The notes beneath the pieces are model-generated. The model was not told the origin of the DNA, did not search any database, and worked only from the letters and a program-made list of their open reading frames with translations. Below, piece by piece: positions 1 through 8,110 of a DNA stretch of 64,000 nucleotides. The translations under genes were made by a program, and so were the position numbers. Location: assembly GCF_900105615.1 (NCBI RefSeq), contig NZ_LT630003.1, forward strand, positions 2,914,001-2,978,000. The letters run 5' to 3'. The DNA is from Lacrimispora sphenoides JCM 1415. GTDB taxonomy: Bacteria > Bacillota > Clostridia > Lachnospirales > Lachnospiraceae. Each line of letters opens with the position of its first letter. Within the stretch, counting starts at the first letter, position 1.

Positions 1-1
1 C

Positions 2-322
2 CAGGAGACCGACTTGATTTTACTTGACGAGCCCACCACCTACTTAGACATGGCCTATCAGCTTGAAGTTCTGGAACTGTTAGAAACGCTTAACAGGGAA
101 CGGAATTGTACCATTGCCATGGTGCTCCATGACTTAAATCTTGCCTCCCGCTTTTCAGATTTTCTCGTGGCCATCCGGGGTGGAAGCATTGTCGCGCAGG
201 GTACGCCGGAGGAGATCATGACGCCCGGGGTTTTACGGGAAACCTTTCACATCGATGCAGAAATAGCCGCCGACCCCCGAACCGGCAGACCTGCCTGCAT
301 CTCATACCATTTAATTGACTAA
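2..322 (+). CDS. Metal-chelate (siderophore/corrinoid type) ABC transporter ATP-binding protein, 3' part
   Basis: The gene is cut by the left edge; the reading frame is open from base 2. The visible part starts at the Walker B strand ([12 protein letters not shown]), has the D-loop, and continues with the switch histidine in [14 protein letters not shown]. It ends with the typical FecE/FepC C-terminus ([21 protein letters not shown]). This subfamily powers uptake of Fe(III)-siderophores, haem or cobalamin with FecCD-type permeases and a lipoprotein receptor, which would lie to the left of the window. The stop is 14 bases before the nifH-like gene on the same strand, so co-transcription with the nitrogenase-like trio is likely and suggests the importer supplies its metal or substrate. 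The exact substrate cannot be read from this fragment. Confidence 0.9.
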   Translation, partial: QETDLILLDEPTTYLDMAYQLEVLELLETLNRERNCTIAMVLHDLNLASRFSDFLVAIRGGSIVAQGTPEEIMTPGVLRETFHIDAEIAADPRTGRPACISYHLID

Positions 323-336
323 GGGAGTTTAATACT

Positions 337-1089
337 ATGAAACGAATTGCTATTTATGGAAAAGGCGGCATTGGGAAGTCAACTACGGTTTCCAACTTAT
401 CTGCTGCCATGGCAAAACTGGGGCTCACCGTACTGCAAATCGGCTGCGACCCAAAAGCAGATTCCACCCGTAACTTAACGGGCGGAAAAAACATCCCCAC
501 TGTACTGGACACTTTGCGGGATAAAGGAGATGTAGAACTGGACGATATCGTGTTCAAAAGTGAAACCGGTGTTTTATGTGTAGAATCCGGCGGGCCGGTT
601 CCAGGCGTGGGCTGTGCCGGCCGGGGCATCATTACTGCATTTGAAACGCTGGAAGAGTTAGATGCTTATTCTGTGTTTTCTCCTGATGTGGTGCTGTATG
701 ACGTATTAGGCGACGTGGTTTGCGGAGGATTTGCCATGCCCATCCGGGGCGGCTACGCAGACGAAGTATGCATTGTCACTTCCGGTGAAATGATGAGTCT
801 TTACGCTGCCGCCAACATCGCGCAAGCGGTCAAGAGCTTTGCGCCCAGAGGCTATGCCGGCCTCCGGGGTCTGATTTTCAACGCTAAAAACTTTGACGGC
901 GAAGAAGGGCTTGTACAAAAAGCCGCCGATGAAATAGACGCTTCCGTCCTTTTTCATATCCCCCGGGATCCCTATGTGCAGCGTTCGGAAGTACAGGGAA
1001 AAACTGTGGTGGAGGCATTTCCTGACAGCCATATGGCAAAAAGGTATCAGGACCTCGCCCGACTGCTTCTGGAAGGAGGGCTTTCATGA
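337..1089 (+). CDS. NifH/BchL/CfbC-like ATP-dependent reductase (nitrogenase-like Fe protein)
   Basis: The 250-residue protein begins with the deviant Walker A loop [10 protein letters not shown] (residues 8-17) and has the two cysteines that bridge a homodimer [4Fe-4S] cluster in NifH: Cys93 in PGVGCAGRG and Cys129 in [11 protein letters not shown]. Arg96 sits in the position of the ADP-ribosylated arginine of NifH. Proteins of this family hydrolyse ATP and pass single electrons to a partner reductase. The length is shorter than nitrogenase NifH (about 290) because the C-terminal tail is reduced. Translation is coupled to the next gene through an ATGA overlap. No nifB, nifE or nifN is seen nearby, so true nitrogen fixation is unlikely; the family role is clear but the substrate of the complex is not. 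Confidence 0.9.
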   Translation: MKRIAIYGKGGIGKSTTVSNLSAAMAKLGLTVLQIGCDPKADSTRNLTGGKNIPTVLDTLRDKGDVELDDIVFKSETGVLCVESGGPVPGVGCAGRGIITAFETLEELDAYSVFSPDVVLYDVLGDVVCGGFAMPIRGGYADEVCIVTSGEMMSLYAAANIAQAVKSFAPRGYAGLRGLIFNAKNFDGEEGLVQKAADEIDASVLFHIPRDPYVQRSEVQGKTVVEAFPDSHMAKRYQDLARLLLEGGLS

Positions 1090-2369
1090 AGGATATCAAA
1101 CATTTAAAATGTCTGTCAGCTGTCAGGAACATGACAGCCGTCCGCCAGCTGACACCTGCTGCCTATCCCGGCGTCCACTGCCCTATGCACACGGCACTGG
1201 CCCTGGCCGCTAACATAAGAGGTGTGTCTACACTCCTGATCGGCACTGCCGAATGCGGGTACTACAGCCGTAACGTCCCCCTTTCATCCCCTTATGGGGA
1301 GGAGGCTTTGCATTGGAATTACGTCCTGGACAGCAAAGAGGTGGTATTTGGATCCCGAAAAGGGCTGATGGAAGCCATCCGGGAAATGGATCAAGCCGGT
1401 GCAAGGCTTATATTGCTCCTTTCCACCTGTGTGCCGGAGCTCATTGGCCTTGATATGCAAAGTATCTGTCTTGAGATGCAGCCAGAGGTAAAAGCAATGC
1501 TCATCCACCTTCCCTTTGGGAATTTTAAATGTGGCGGCTATGAGCCAGGATATTGGAAAACCCTTCTGGCAATGGGAAAGACCATTGAAAAATCCGTCAG
1601 TAAGGGAATGACTGTTAATGTCCTTGGCCGCAGCGCCTTAGAGGAGCATGTTCCCATGCCTCATCTGATTGCATTTCTAAAACAGCAGGGTGTGCCCCTG
1701 CGCTTTCTGGCACCGGATTCCTCGCTGGATGACTTTATATCCTCCGGAGACGCAAGACTGAATCTCGTCCTTTCCCCATTTATGGATTCTCTCGCCCAAT
1801 GGATGGTTAAGGAGCATGACATCCCCTTTGTCAGCCTCCATGATGTTTACAATGTCCGGGAGATAGAAAGCACTTACTCACAGATCGGGCAGTATTTAGA
1901 CTTAGAGATGGCACATGAGTTTGACGAACAGAAAAAAGAAGGGAAAAGAGCACAGAAAGCGGCGGCAGCCCAGTTGAAAGCCCTGCAGTATATCAGCGCA
2001 AATTTAGGCACGGTCCAGCCGCTGCCCTTGTCGGCTTATTTATCGGACCTGGGAATGTCTCCCATCATGATTCACATGGCGGAGTTTTATCCCTCAGACA
2101 CTCGCTGGAAAGAGATGCTGACCGGGCAGGATATAAACCCTATCATCTGCCTGATGCTCAATGAGCAGGCCGACATGCAGATCATTGAGGAATTGCGCCC
2201 GGATCTGGTGATGGGGGATTGGGGCGGCAGGGGCCGGAACAATCCGCCCAGCGTGCCCGTACTGGACCTATACGGTCACATAGGATATGAAAGGACCATT
2301 GACCTGCTGAATCGCATGACCAGGGCGCTTAGGACAGGAAAGGAGGAACGGACCAATGGGACTGTATAA
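1086..2369 (+). CDS. Nitrogenase component 1-like protein, NifD-type subunit of unknown substrate
   Basis: This 427-residue protein belongs to the oxidoreductase/nitrogenase component 1 family. The three N-terminal cysteines matching the NifD P-cluster ligands are present: Cys32 (GVHCPMH), Cys57 (TAECGYY) and Cys115 ([10 protein letters not shown]). The C-terminal region keeps the family fold ([20 protein letters not shown]), but I see no clear equivalent of the FeMo-cofactor histidine, which argues for a simpler catalytic site than nitrogenase. It is shorter than NifD (about 480-520). The start overlaps the nifH-like stop by four bases, and the 3' end overlaps the K-like gene by 14 bases, so the three products are probably made in fixed ratio and form one complex. 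Relatives include CfbD, BchN/BchB and MarD, but the group cannot be fixed without a tree. Confidence 0.88.
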   Translation: MKDIKHLKCLSAVRNMTAVRQLTPAAYPGVHCPMHTALALAANIRGVSTLLIGTAECGYYSRNVPLSSPYGEEALHWNYVLDSKEVVFGSRKGLMEAIREMDQAGARLILLLSTCVPELIGLDMQSICLEMQPEVKAMLIHLPFGNFKCGGYEPGYWKTLLAMGKTIEKSVSKGMTVNVLGRSALEEHVPMPHLIAFLKQQGVPLRFLAPDSSLDDFISSGDARLNLVLSPFMDSLAQWMVKEHDIPFVSLHDVYNVREIESTYSQIGQYLDLEMAHEFDEQKKEGKRAQKAAAAQLKALQYISANLGTVQPLPLSAYLSDLGMSPIMIHMAEFYPSDTRWKEMLTGQDINPIICLMLNEQADMQIIEELRPDLVMGDWGGRGRNNPPSVPVLDLYGHIGYERTIDLLNRMTRALRTGKEERTNGTV

Positions 2370-3579
2370 AACAGCACCGCCCCTGTCAGGGCGGATGGGC
2401 TCACTTTGGTGTTTATCCGGCATCGCCCAGTCGGCCGTGATAGAATTTGGCTGCATGGGACATATGGCCTATGGAAGGACCTTCCTTCACCGGATGGGTT
2501 CCTTTGGCGGAAAGCTCTATTCCACCCATATCGGAGAAACCGATATTGCCATGGGGGATACCAGCCGGCTGATACGTGCGGTGGAGTGGGTATCAGAAAA
2601 TCAGGGCATAAAAACCATCTTCCTGCTGCCCTCCTCCGTGCCGGAGGTAATTGGAATAGACTTAAAAGCACTGGCTCAGGAGCTGTCGCCCCAATTTCCC
2701 GATACACGCCTGATCCCGCTGACTGCAGGTGGATTTGATGTCTGCGGGCACAGGGGGGTGGAATTTACCCTTTTGGAGCTCTGTAAAACCCTGCCTAAGG
2801 AAGTGCATCAAACGGGACTGCCCTCCTTTAACATCATCGGCTCCTGTGCGGACATGTTTCGGTATCATGCTGATGCCGCAGAGATCGCCCGGATGGCATC
2901 AGGTGCCTTGGGAATGGAGCATCTGTGTACTATGACTTCCGGAACAAGCATCTCTCAGCTTGAAACATTGGGTGCGGCTCATTTGAACTTTGTTATTCGC
3001 CGAGAGGGCGAAGCCGCCGCGAAATATCTTCAGGAACGCTTTGGCACGCCTTATCTAACGGCACGCCCCTATGGAATCCAGGGAACCCTTGACTGGCTGG
3101 AGGATGCGGCAGCCATATGCGGCAGGCAGGCGGACAAATCGTTTATCCGCCGGGAAAAAGAAAATGCACTGGAGCAAATTGCGCCAATGCAGACGGTACT
3201 GGCCCGCTTCCTCCGTGTCCACAGAGAAGATAATAAGCTGGTTCTTGCCGGACATGCCGATGTAGTGCCTGGAATTGCAGAATACGGAAAAGAATGTTTT
3301 GGATTTTCACGAACCGAATGTTATTGTGATTGTTCCGATATGGCAGGTGGAGATATGGCCTATCTGGATGACTCCGCCAAAGAAAGGGCTGCAAGCGATT
3401 CAAAGGGCTTTCTTATGGGCAGCGGTGAACTGCTGCACATGGCGAAAAGAGACCAGAACCTGCAGATTGCAGTACCTGACCACATCTGGCGCCATGCCTA
3501 TGAGCCTCCGCTTGCCGGTTTCCGGGGAGCGGTAAATCTGGCGGCAGTGTGGACCAACGAAATGGTGAGGATTCACTGA
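2356..3579 (+). CDS. Nitrogenase component 1-like protein, NifK-type subunit with reduced cluster ligands
   Basis: The 407-residue partner subunit is recognised by the segment EFGCMGHMAYGRTF, the GETD loop and SSVPEVIGIDL, which align with NifK around its P-cluster cysteines. Cys33 matches the central ligand and Cys19 may match the first one with shorter spacing. The third ligand position is Ser94 (LPSSVPEV, where the D-like protein has STCVPEL). The subunit would therefore give one or two thiolates against three from its partner, closer to the [4Fe-4S] sites of dark-operative protochlorophyllide reductase-like enzymes than to an eight-iron P-cluster. A GGAGG sits just before the ATG at 2356. 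It is the last gene before a terminator at 3609, so the visible operon ends here. The substrate is unknown. Confidence 0.85.
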   Translation: MGLYKTAPPLSGRMGSLWCLSGIAQSAVIEFGCMGHMAYGRTFLHRMGSFGGKLYSTHIGETDIAMGDTSRLIRAVEWVSENQGIKTIFLLPSSVPEVIGIDLKALAQELSPQFPDTRLIPLTAGGFDVCGHRGVEFTLLELCKTLPKEVHQTGLPSFNIIGSCADMFRYHADAAEIARMASGALGMEHLCTMTSGTSISQLETLGAAHLNFVIRREGEAAAKYLQERFGTPYLTARPYGIQGTLDWLEDAAAICGRQADKSFIRREKENALEQIAPMQTVLARFLRVHREDNKLVLAGHADVVPGIAEYGKECFGFSRTECYCDCSDMAGGDMAYLDDSAKERAASDSKGFLMGSGELLHMAKRDQNLQIAVPDHIWRHAYEPPLAGFRGAVNLAAVWTNEMVRIH

Positions 3580-3608
3580 CACATGCAGCATTAGGAAATA
3601 ACATTCAA

Positions 3609-3644
3609 AAGGACAGGAATATAACACTCCTGTCCTTCTTTATC
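3609..3644 (+). terminator. Rho-independent terminator of the nitrogenase-like operon
   Basis: Ten-base arms (AAGGACAGGA / TCCTGTCCTT) enclose a nine-base loop, followed by CTTTAT. It lies 30 bases after the K-like stop and just before the 3' end of the convergent gene. Confidence 0.75.
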
Positions 3645-3664
3645 ATAGCAATATTTTATCTGTT

Positions 3665-4657
3665 TTATGATTGGATCCACGCCCCGTCGCTTCCTACCTC
3701 ATATCCGTCCGGCGTTGTAGTGTTTATAAGCATGGCTCCGCTTTCTCCGCAATAATACCATATGGAGTTCCAATGGATCCAGCCTGTAACCATATATCCG
3801 GACTTATTAAAATAATACCAGCAATCGTTAATATACTGCCAGTTACTGATGGTATAGCTTTTGTCCGCATTACAATACCACCAGCCTGTGCTGTCCTTCA
3901 GCCATGCGCCCGTTCCTGTGCTGCTTCCCGGCCCTGAAACACCGCTTGGGCTTTTGGAACTGATCTCCTCTGCCACATCGGCTGATACATACCAGCTGTC
4001 AGATTCTTCCCAACTCCCTTTATTGGATGAGTTGTATACTCCCCGTACTTTAAAGGAGTAATTCCCGCTATTCGTCATATAGCTTGAAAAATCATAGCTG
4101 GTATAGGTGGTTGTAAGCACGGAAGTCACTGCATTGCTTCCCCTGTAAAGGCGTACCTCATATTTATTGGCATCCTCACTTTCATCCCAGTAGCCTGTGC
4201 CGTTTTCTTCATCCCACTCCAGGTTACTCACTGCCAGCTCATGATCACTTTCATCATCCTCCAAAGCATCAAGCGTTATATATACAATCAGCTCACTGCT
4301 GCTCCGGCTGACAGAACTGACCGTCCCGTCAGAACCGCTAAGACTTACACTGCTTTTGGAAAAACCAGAGGCAAAGTAATAATCGTCTTCTGCTTCTAAA
4401 GTAACCTTTAATTTGGGCTTATTTCCATCCTTCCATTCTTCATCCGGTTTATTTGTAACCTCAACATCGTCGATACTGAATTTGCTGGAACTGGATGTGA
4501 CCGTAACATCACTGCCGCTTTCTCCGGCCTCAATCTCTGATGATATGTAAAGTGAAACACTGCTGATCTGGGTTCCCGTTGCCGCCAATGCCGTAATTGG
4601 AGTCACAGACAAAATAGCTGCTGTGATAAATACTGCAGACCTTTTTAACATATACAT
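3665..4657 (-). CDS. Secreted cell-wall-binding-repeat protein
   Basis: The 330-residue protein has a signal peptide (MYMLKRSAVFITAAILSVTPITALAA). It has a middle region of beta-rich, Ser/Asp-rich sequence with a fibronectin III-like stretch (about residues 145-225), and C-terminal aromatic repeats of the choline/glucan-binding type (GWWYCNADKSYTISNWQYI, CWYYFNKSGYMVTGW, IWYYCGESGAM). Such repeats hold proteins non-covalently on teichoic acid or polysaccharide. No enzymatic domain is visible, so the role is probably adhesive or wall-associated. The ATG at 4657 is preceded by AGGAGG with seven-base spacing. It is followed by the convergent nitrogenase-like terminator; the upstream PTS gene is on the same strand with a 150-base gap. 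Confidence 0.8.
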   Translation of the reverse strand: MYMLKRSAVFITAAILSVTPITALAATGTQISSVSLYISSEIEAGESGSDVTVTSSSSKFSIDDVEVTNKPDEEWKDGNKPKLKVTLEAEDDYYFASGFSKSSVSLSGSDGTVSSVSRSSSELIVYITLDALEDDESDHELAVSNLEWDEENGTGYWDESEDANKYEVRLYRGSNAVTSVLTTTYTSYDFSSYMTNSGNYSFKVRGVYNSSNKGSWEESDSWYVSADVAEEISSKSPSGVSGPGSSTGTGAWLKDSTGWWYCNADKSYTISNWQYINDCWYYFNKSGYMVTGWIHWNSIWYYCGESGAMLINTTTPDGYEVGSDGAWIQS

Positions 4658-4811
4658 ATAAATTCCTCCTCACTCTAGGTTAAATCAATTTTTTTATCTG
4701 CTTCTTTTTTACCATGTAAAGCTGAAACAAACCTTAAATTTCATCAGATAAATTGTGATTTTTTTATGAATTCATATAAATATAGATATGAAACGTCAGA
4801 TCACTTCCCCT

Positions 4812-5906
4812 CTAACATGCGGCTTCTGAAGCGATTCCGTCATAAACTGCCCCCGGCTGGAATAACGTCAGCAAAAATGACGTTAAAAAACCGGCAAAAC
4901 AGCTTACAACAAACAGCCCAAATCCCCTTCCAAGAAAAACAGGTAATGTAATCACACTTGGGAAAGCAAAGGTCATTGCCTGAGCTCCCGAAAATCCTGC
5001 TATGGCTCCTCCCACCCCACCGCCGATGCATACTGCAATCATAGGCTTTTTTAACGGCAGGTTCACGCCGAACATAGCCGGTTCTGTAACTCCGAAACAT
5101 GCAGACACTACGGCAGATAAGCAGAGGGACCGGAACTTTTTATCCTTACTTCTCAAACCCACCGCAAGTGCCGCACCAGCCTGGGCAAATACTGCAGGCC
5201 CGATCAAAGCCAGTATGGTATCAGAGCCTTTTACAGAAATATTATTCATTGCGACCAGTACAAAACTCCAGTGAAAACCAAATATGACCATCGGCTGGAT
5301 CACCGCTCCTAATATTGCACCTGCAATCATTGGGCTGATCTGATATACAAATTCATAAGCCGCAGCCAGGCCGTCTCCTATTACATTCCCGATTGGCCCG
5401 AATACAAACAGTGTGACCAGTCCAACAACTACAATGCAGATCAAGGGGGCAAAGAAACCTTTTATCAGATCCGGCAGTATTTTATTTACCACCCGTTCCA
5501 CATATACAAGAAGTCCAACCGCCAGGATGATGGGGATTACACCGGAATGATATATAACGGCCTTCATGGGAATTCCGGCAAAAAATATGTTAGTGCCAGC
5601 CTCAAATACTTTAGTTAGGGAAGGATACAAAAGCACTCCGCCGATGACCACTGCAGTAAATGGGTCGCAGCCAAATTTTTTTGCCGCGGTAAATGCCAGT
5701 ACCATAGGCAGAAAATAAAACAGGCTGTCTGCCATGGCATTTAACACCAGATAAGTCTCACTTGTTCCTGACACAATATTAGATGCGGTGAGAATGGTCA
5801 ATATGCCTTTTAATATTCCTGCCGCGCTTAACAGATTGATAATAGGCAGGAAGATTCCTGAGATCCCATCGATCATAACATTAATCATTGACTTTTTTTC
5901 TTTCAT
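4812..5906 (-). CDS. PTS transporter EIIC (glucose/beta-glucoside family), free-standing
   Basis: The product is 364 residues when started at the ATG at 5906, which has AGGAGAGG seven bases upstream; a longer in-frame extension to 6215 has no good ribosome binding site and no domain. It is a polytopic membrane protein with the GVTEPAMFGVNLPLKKP motif, the sugar-binding signature of EIIC in the BglF/MalX/TreB superfamily. It would translocate and help phosphorylate a sugar together with an EIIB and EIIA. Neither an EIIB (cysteine) nor an EIIA (histidine) domain is fused or adjacent. It therefore depends on B and A domains encoded elsewhere or has lost its partners. No regulator or glycosidase lies beside it, so the sugar is unknown. 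Confidence 0.85.
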   Translation of the reverse strand: MKEKKSMINVMIDGISGIFLPIINLLSAAGILKGILTILTASNIVSGTSETYLVLNAMADSLFYFLPMVLAFTAAKKFGCDPFTAVVIGGVLLYPSLTKVFEAGTNIFFAGIPMKAVIYHSGVIPIILAVGLLVYVERVVNKILPDLIKGFFAPLICIVVVGLVTLFVFGPIGNVIGDGLAAAYEFVYQISPMIAGAILGAVIQPMVIFGFHWSFVLVAMNNISVKGSDTILALIGPAVFAQAGAALAVGLRSKDKKFRSLCLSAVVSACFGVTEPAMFGVNLPLKKPMIAVCIGGGVGGAIAGFSGAQAMTFAFPSVITLPVFLGRGFGLFVVSCFAGFLTSFLLTLFQPGAVYDGIASEAAC

Positions 5907-6144
5907 GTTTTCCTCTCCTATGATGAAACGTTCTCTGCGTAAATTTCCTTTTTCCGCTTCTGCCATTGTAACACATTTCACATCATTTTCCATATGTATT
6001 TTTACCGATACCTTGGTGCAGCCTGTACCGCATAACAGCCATGAAGCCGGATAAAGAAGTCCTGGGGAATCCCGGAACAGGGGGGAAAAATAGATGACCG
6101 AGAAAGAATCATGTTTGAGATTAAAGTGTAAGGATATCAGACAG

Positions 6145-6183
6145 AATCCCCTGCATCTGGATTGACCGCAGATGCAGGGGATT
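6145..6183. terminator. Hairpin terminator at the end of the pilus operon
   Basis: Fifteen-base perfect arms (AATCCCCTGCATCTG / CAGATGCAGGGGATT) enclose a nine-base loop. It lies 43 bases past the last pilus-operon gene and before the PTS gene, both on the minus strand. The only T-tract (GGGGATTTTAAC) is on the plus side, so termination strength on the minus strand is uncertain. Confidence 0.6.
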
Positions 6184-6226
6184 TTAACATGCAGGCAGCA
6201 TGCCATTAAAAGCACTGATTAACTGC

Positions 6227-6745
6227 CTATCTATAAGTGCTCTCTGTCTTTATGGAAATTTCTTTTATCATACGCATCAGTTCCAAAGCGCTTCGGAAGC
6301 TTATATACTTTTTTGATGTTAACTTTCCGATCACTCTTCCCTGCATGGTGGCGTTCTGACGAAACTCTATTTTGATTAAGAGCGTGTTCTTCGCCCGACT
6401 GGCCTGTGAATACAGAACCATACTGTTCTGCAGCTGAATACTGGCCTTTTCCGGTATTCTGTTATTCCTCCTGGTCCTGAGCGCATACTGCTCAGCCATT
6501 TTTTTATTAAGAAATCTTGGTTCAGTGGTTGGTTGAGGGGAACCGATCCAGTCGCAGATTTCATCTAATTTAAGAATCATATCACCGATACCAAAAAAGC
6601 AGACAGGCTTTTCTATGTAGCAGTTAAGGATTTCACCATAAAAATCTTCCCCTTCTTTTCCTTGAAAGCAAATCAGCATTGTGCTGATGCGGTCCGTTAC
6701 AGTCATGGCGCTGCAGATGTCCTGTATTTCTTCATTTTTTACCAT
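6227..6745 (-). CDS. Uncharacterised 172-residue protein, last gene of the pilus operon
   Basis: I do not recognise a family. The start at 6745 is chosen because GAGGAGAAGG lies upstream and because an earlier in-frame start (6814) would overlap the gene before it. The protein has no signal peptide or membrane segment. It has a moderately hydrophobic N-terminal half (ICFQGKEGEDFYGEILNCYIE, split here by a glycine-rich turn) and a basic C-terminal half (LTSKKYISFRSALELMRMIK). It is 47 bases downstream of the acidic secreted protein and is followed by the operon terminator, so it is probably co-expressed with the pilus genes. A cytoplasmic accessory or regulatory role is a guess. Confidence 0.6.
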   Translation of the reverse strand: MVKNEEIQDICSAMTVTDRISTMLICFQGKEGEDFYGEILNCYIEKPVCFFGIGDMILKLDEICDWIGSPQPTTEPRFLNKKMAEQYALRTRRNNRIPEKASIQLQNSMVLYSQASRAKNTLLIKIEFRQNATMQGRVIGKLTSKKYISFRSALELMRMIKEISIKTESTYR

Positions 6746-6792
6746 ACAATCCTTCTCCTCTTTCGTATCTGTGTTTATCGGATTTTCTTCTG

Positions 6793-7653
6793 TCAGTCTG
6801 AAAGCAGTGTACAAATTTTTTCTCTGTTTTTGTTCGTAGTGAGTGACTGAAAAACTTTTTTATCAGAACCGGATAAGGCATATACATCCACACCGGACAG
6901 CCGTGTTACACGGATAACCGATTCTTTTTCGTTTTTAGCTCCGTTTACCATATTCAGGCTCCAATAGATGGATTGAAGTTCGTCAAAATCAGCCTCATTT
7001 GTTATTTTCACATCATACGGATAATTCCCGGTCTGATCATGTTTTATGGCATAGACGGCAAGTGCTTCGCAAAAATTATCATCACCCTCTATGAGCGTAT
7101 AGTTATCTGACATATCAAGCAGCTCGGCAATATCACTGATATGATCATAAAAGCCGGTATATGCAGCCTCCATGGATGCCGCAACATCCGGATTGCCTTC
7201 GCTTTCTTCCGGGACCTTTGTTTCATCCGGAATCTTACTTTCCTCCTGGTTCTCACTTTCCTCAGGAATTTCACTTTCCTCCTGGTTCCCATTTTCCTCA
7301 GGATTTTCACTTTCCTCGTCTCCATCGGAACCGGTCTGTTGCTCTTCCTCTTCTGTCTGATCAGAATCCGATTCGGGAACTTCTGATCCATCGGGAATCT
7401 CCGATTCCGAAGAGTTCTCTGATGTATCTGCATCGCTTTGCTCCGTGTCAGGCTCAGCCGTTTCCTGCTCGTTGCTGCCTGCGGCATTCTCCTCAGGATC
7501 TTTTACCGTTTCCCTATCCTGCTCCGTGTTATCCACTTGTTCCGATTCTTCCAGCTTTACTTCCTCCTGCTGTGCATATACCTGAACGATCTTCCCGGTA
7601 ATTAAGCTGAAACACAATACCGCAGAGATGAGGAATGCTGTATATTTTTTCAT
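6793..7653 (-). CDS. Secreted, highly acidic low-complexity protein of the pilus operon
   Basis: A signal peptide (MKKYTAFLISAVLCFSLITG..VYA) is followed by about 120 residues of Glu/Ser/Asn/Pro-rich repeats (units such as PEESENQEESEI) and then a folded C-terminal region of about 120 residues (TGFYDHISDIAELLDMSDNY onward). There is no sorting signal or C-terminal membrane segment, so the product is secreted or held by contacts with the pilus or wall. The repeat region looks like a flexible acidic spacer. The start has AAGGAGG at good spacing, 13 bases after the stop of the coiled-coil gene, which supports operon membership. The C-terminal domain has no family I can name. Confidence 0.7.
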   Translation of the reverse strand: MKKYTAFLISAVLCFSLITGKIVQVYAQQEEVKLEESEQVDNTEQDRETVKDPEENAAGSNEQETAEPDTEQSDADTSENSSESEIPDGSEVPESDSDQTEEEEQQTGSDGDEESENPEENGNQEESEIPEESENQEESKIPDETKVPEESEGNPDVAASMEAAYTGFYDHISDIAELLDMSDNYTLIEGDDNFCEALAVYAIKHDQTGNYPYDVKITNEADFDELQSIYWSLNMVNGAKNEKESVIRVTRLSGVDVYALSGSDKKVFQSLTTNKNREKICTLLSD

Positions 7654-7666
7654 TTGATATTCCTCC

Positions 7667-8086
7667 TTATTTTGATGCAGCTACCTCTTGCGCCGCCTCA
7701 TCTGATTCAGGATCGCCCAACAGACTCTCAAGATCTTTCCGAATCTTCTCAAGCTCTAAAGCCTTATACCTCTCAAGTCCGGATATCTCCTGCTGCAGTG
7801 TAATTCTTCTCTGCTGCATTGCCGCCAGCTCTTCGTTGCATTTATTCCGGGTCTGCTCAAGCATTTCCTTAGCAGTCTGTTGTGCAGCCAGCAGAGCTTC
7901 TGAAATCTGATTCTTCATTTGGTTGTATTCCATGCGCACGCTGCGCAGATGTTCCAGTTCCCGGCACTGCTCTTCCGCTGCCTCCCCAATCTCATCCAGG
8001 AGGATATCAACTTCCTGGGCATCATAGCATCTCCTGAATCTTTTGGTCAGCTTAACCGCTTGAATCGCTTCTTTCGTCAGTACCAT
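7667..8086 (-). CDS. DivIVA-like coiled-coil protein in the pilus operon
   Basis: The 139-residue cytoplasmic protein has an N-terminal motif (KRFRRCYDAQEVDILLDEI, residues 15-33) resembling the DivIVA/GpsB membrane-targeting domain, where the family has a GYD..EVD..LD pattern. Here the usual glycine is a cysteine (CYD). The rest is a long coiled coil (residues 35-125) with a hydrophilic tail. DivIVA proteins bind curved membrane at septa and poles and recruit partners. Its place between sortase and secreted-protein genes, with GAAAGGAG before the ATG and a 24-base gap after the sortase stop, suggests it could localise pilus assembly. The family call rests on a short motif, so a general coiled-coil scaffold is the alternative. 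Confidence 0.65.
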   Translation of the reverse strand: MVLTKEAIQAVKLTKRFRRCYDAQEVDILLDEIGEAAEEQCRELEHLRSVRMEYNQMKNQISEALLAAQQTAKEMLEQTRNKCNEELAAMQQRRITLQQEISGLERYKALELEKIRKDLESLLGDPESDEAAQEVAASK

Positions 8087-8110
8087 TATTTACTCCTTTC
8101 CTCTATCTCA

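Noticed and set aside
354..632. Long antisense frames opposite the nifH-like gene and many other genes
   Set aside because: They mirror the codon pattern of the real gene on the other strand and lack start signals and domains.
337..3579. True molybdenum nitrogenase
   Set aside because: Short D and K subunits, missing third K-subunit cysteine, no clear cofactor histidine and no nifB/E/N genes in view.
7200..7330. CRISPR-like short repeats
   Set aside because: The repeats are in-frame codon repeats of the acidic protein, without unique spacers of even length; no array is present in the window.
7089..7601. Open frames on both strands over the acidic repeat gene
   Set aside because: They are by-products of the low-complexity Glu/Ser repeat; only the frame with signal peptide and AAGGAGG is credible.
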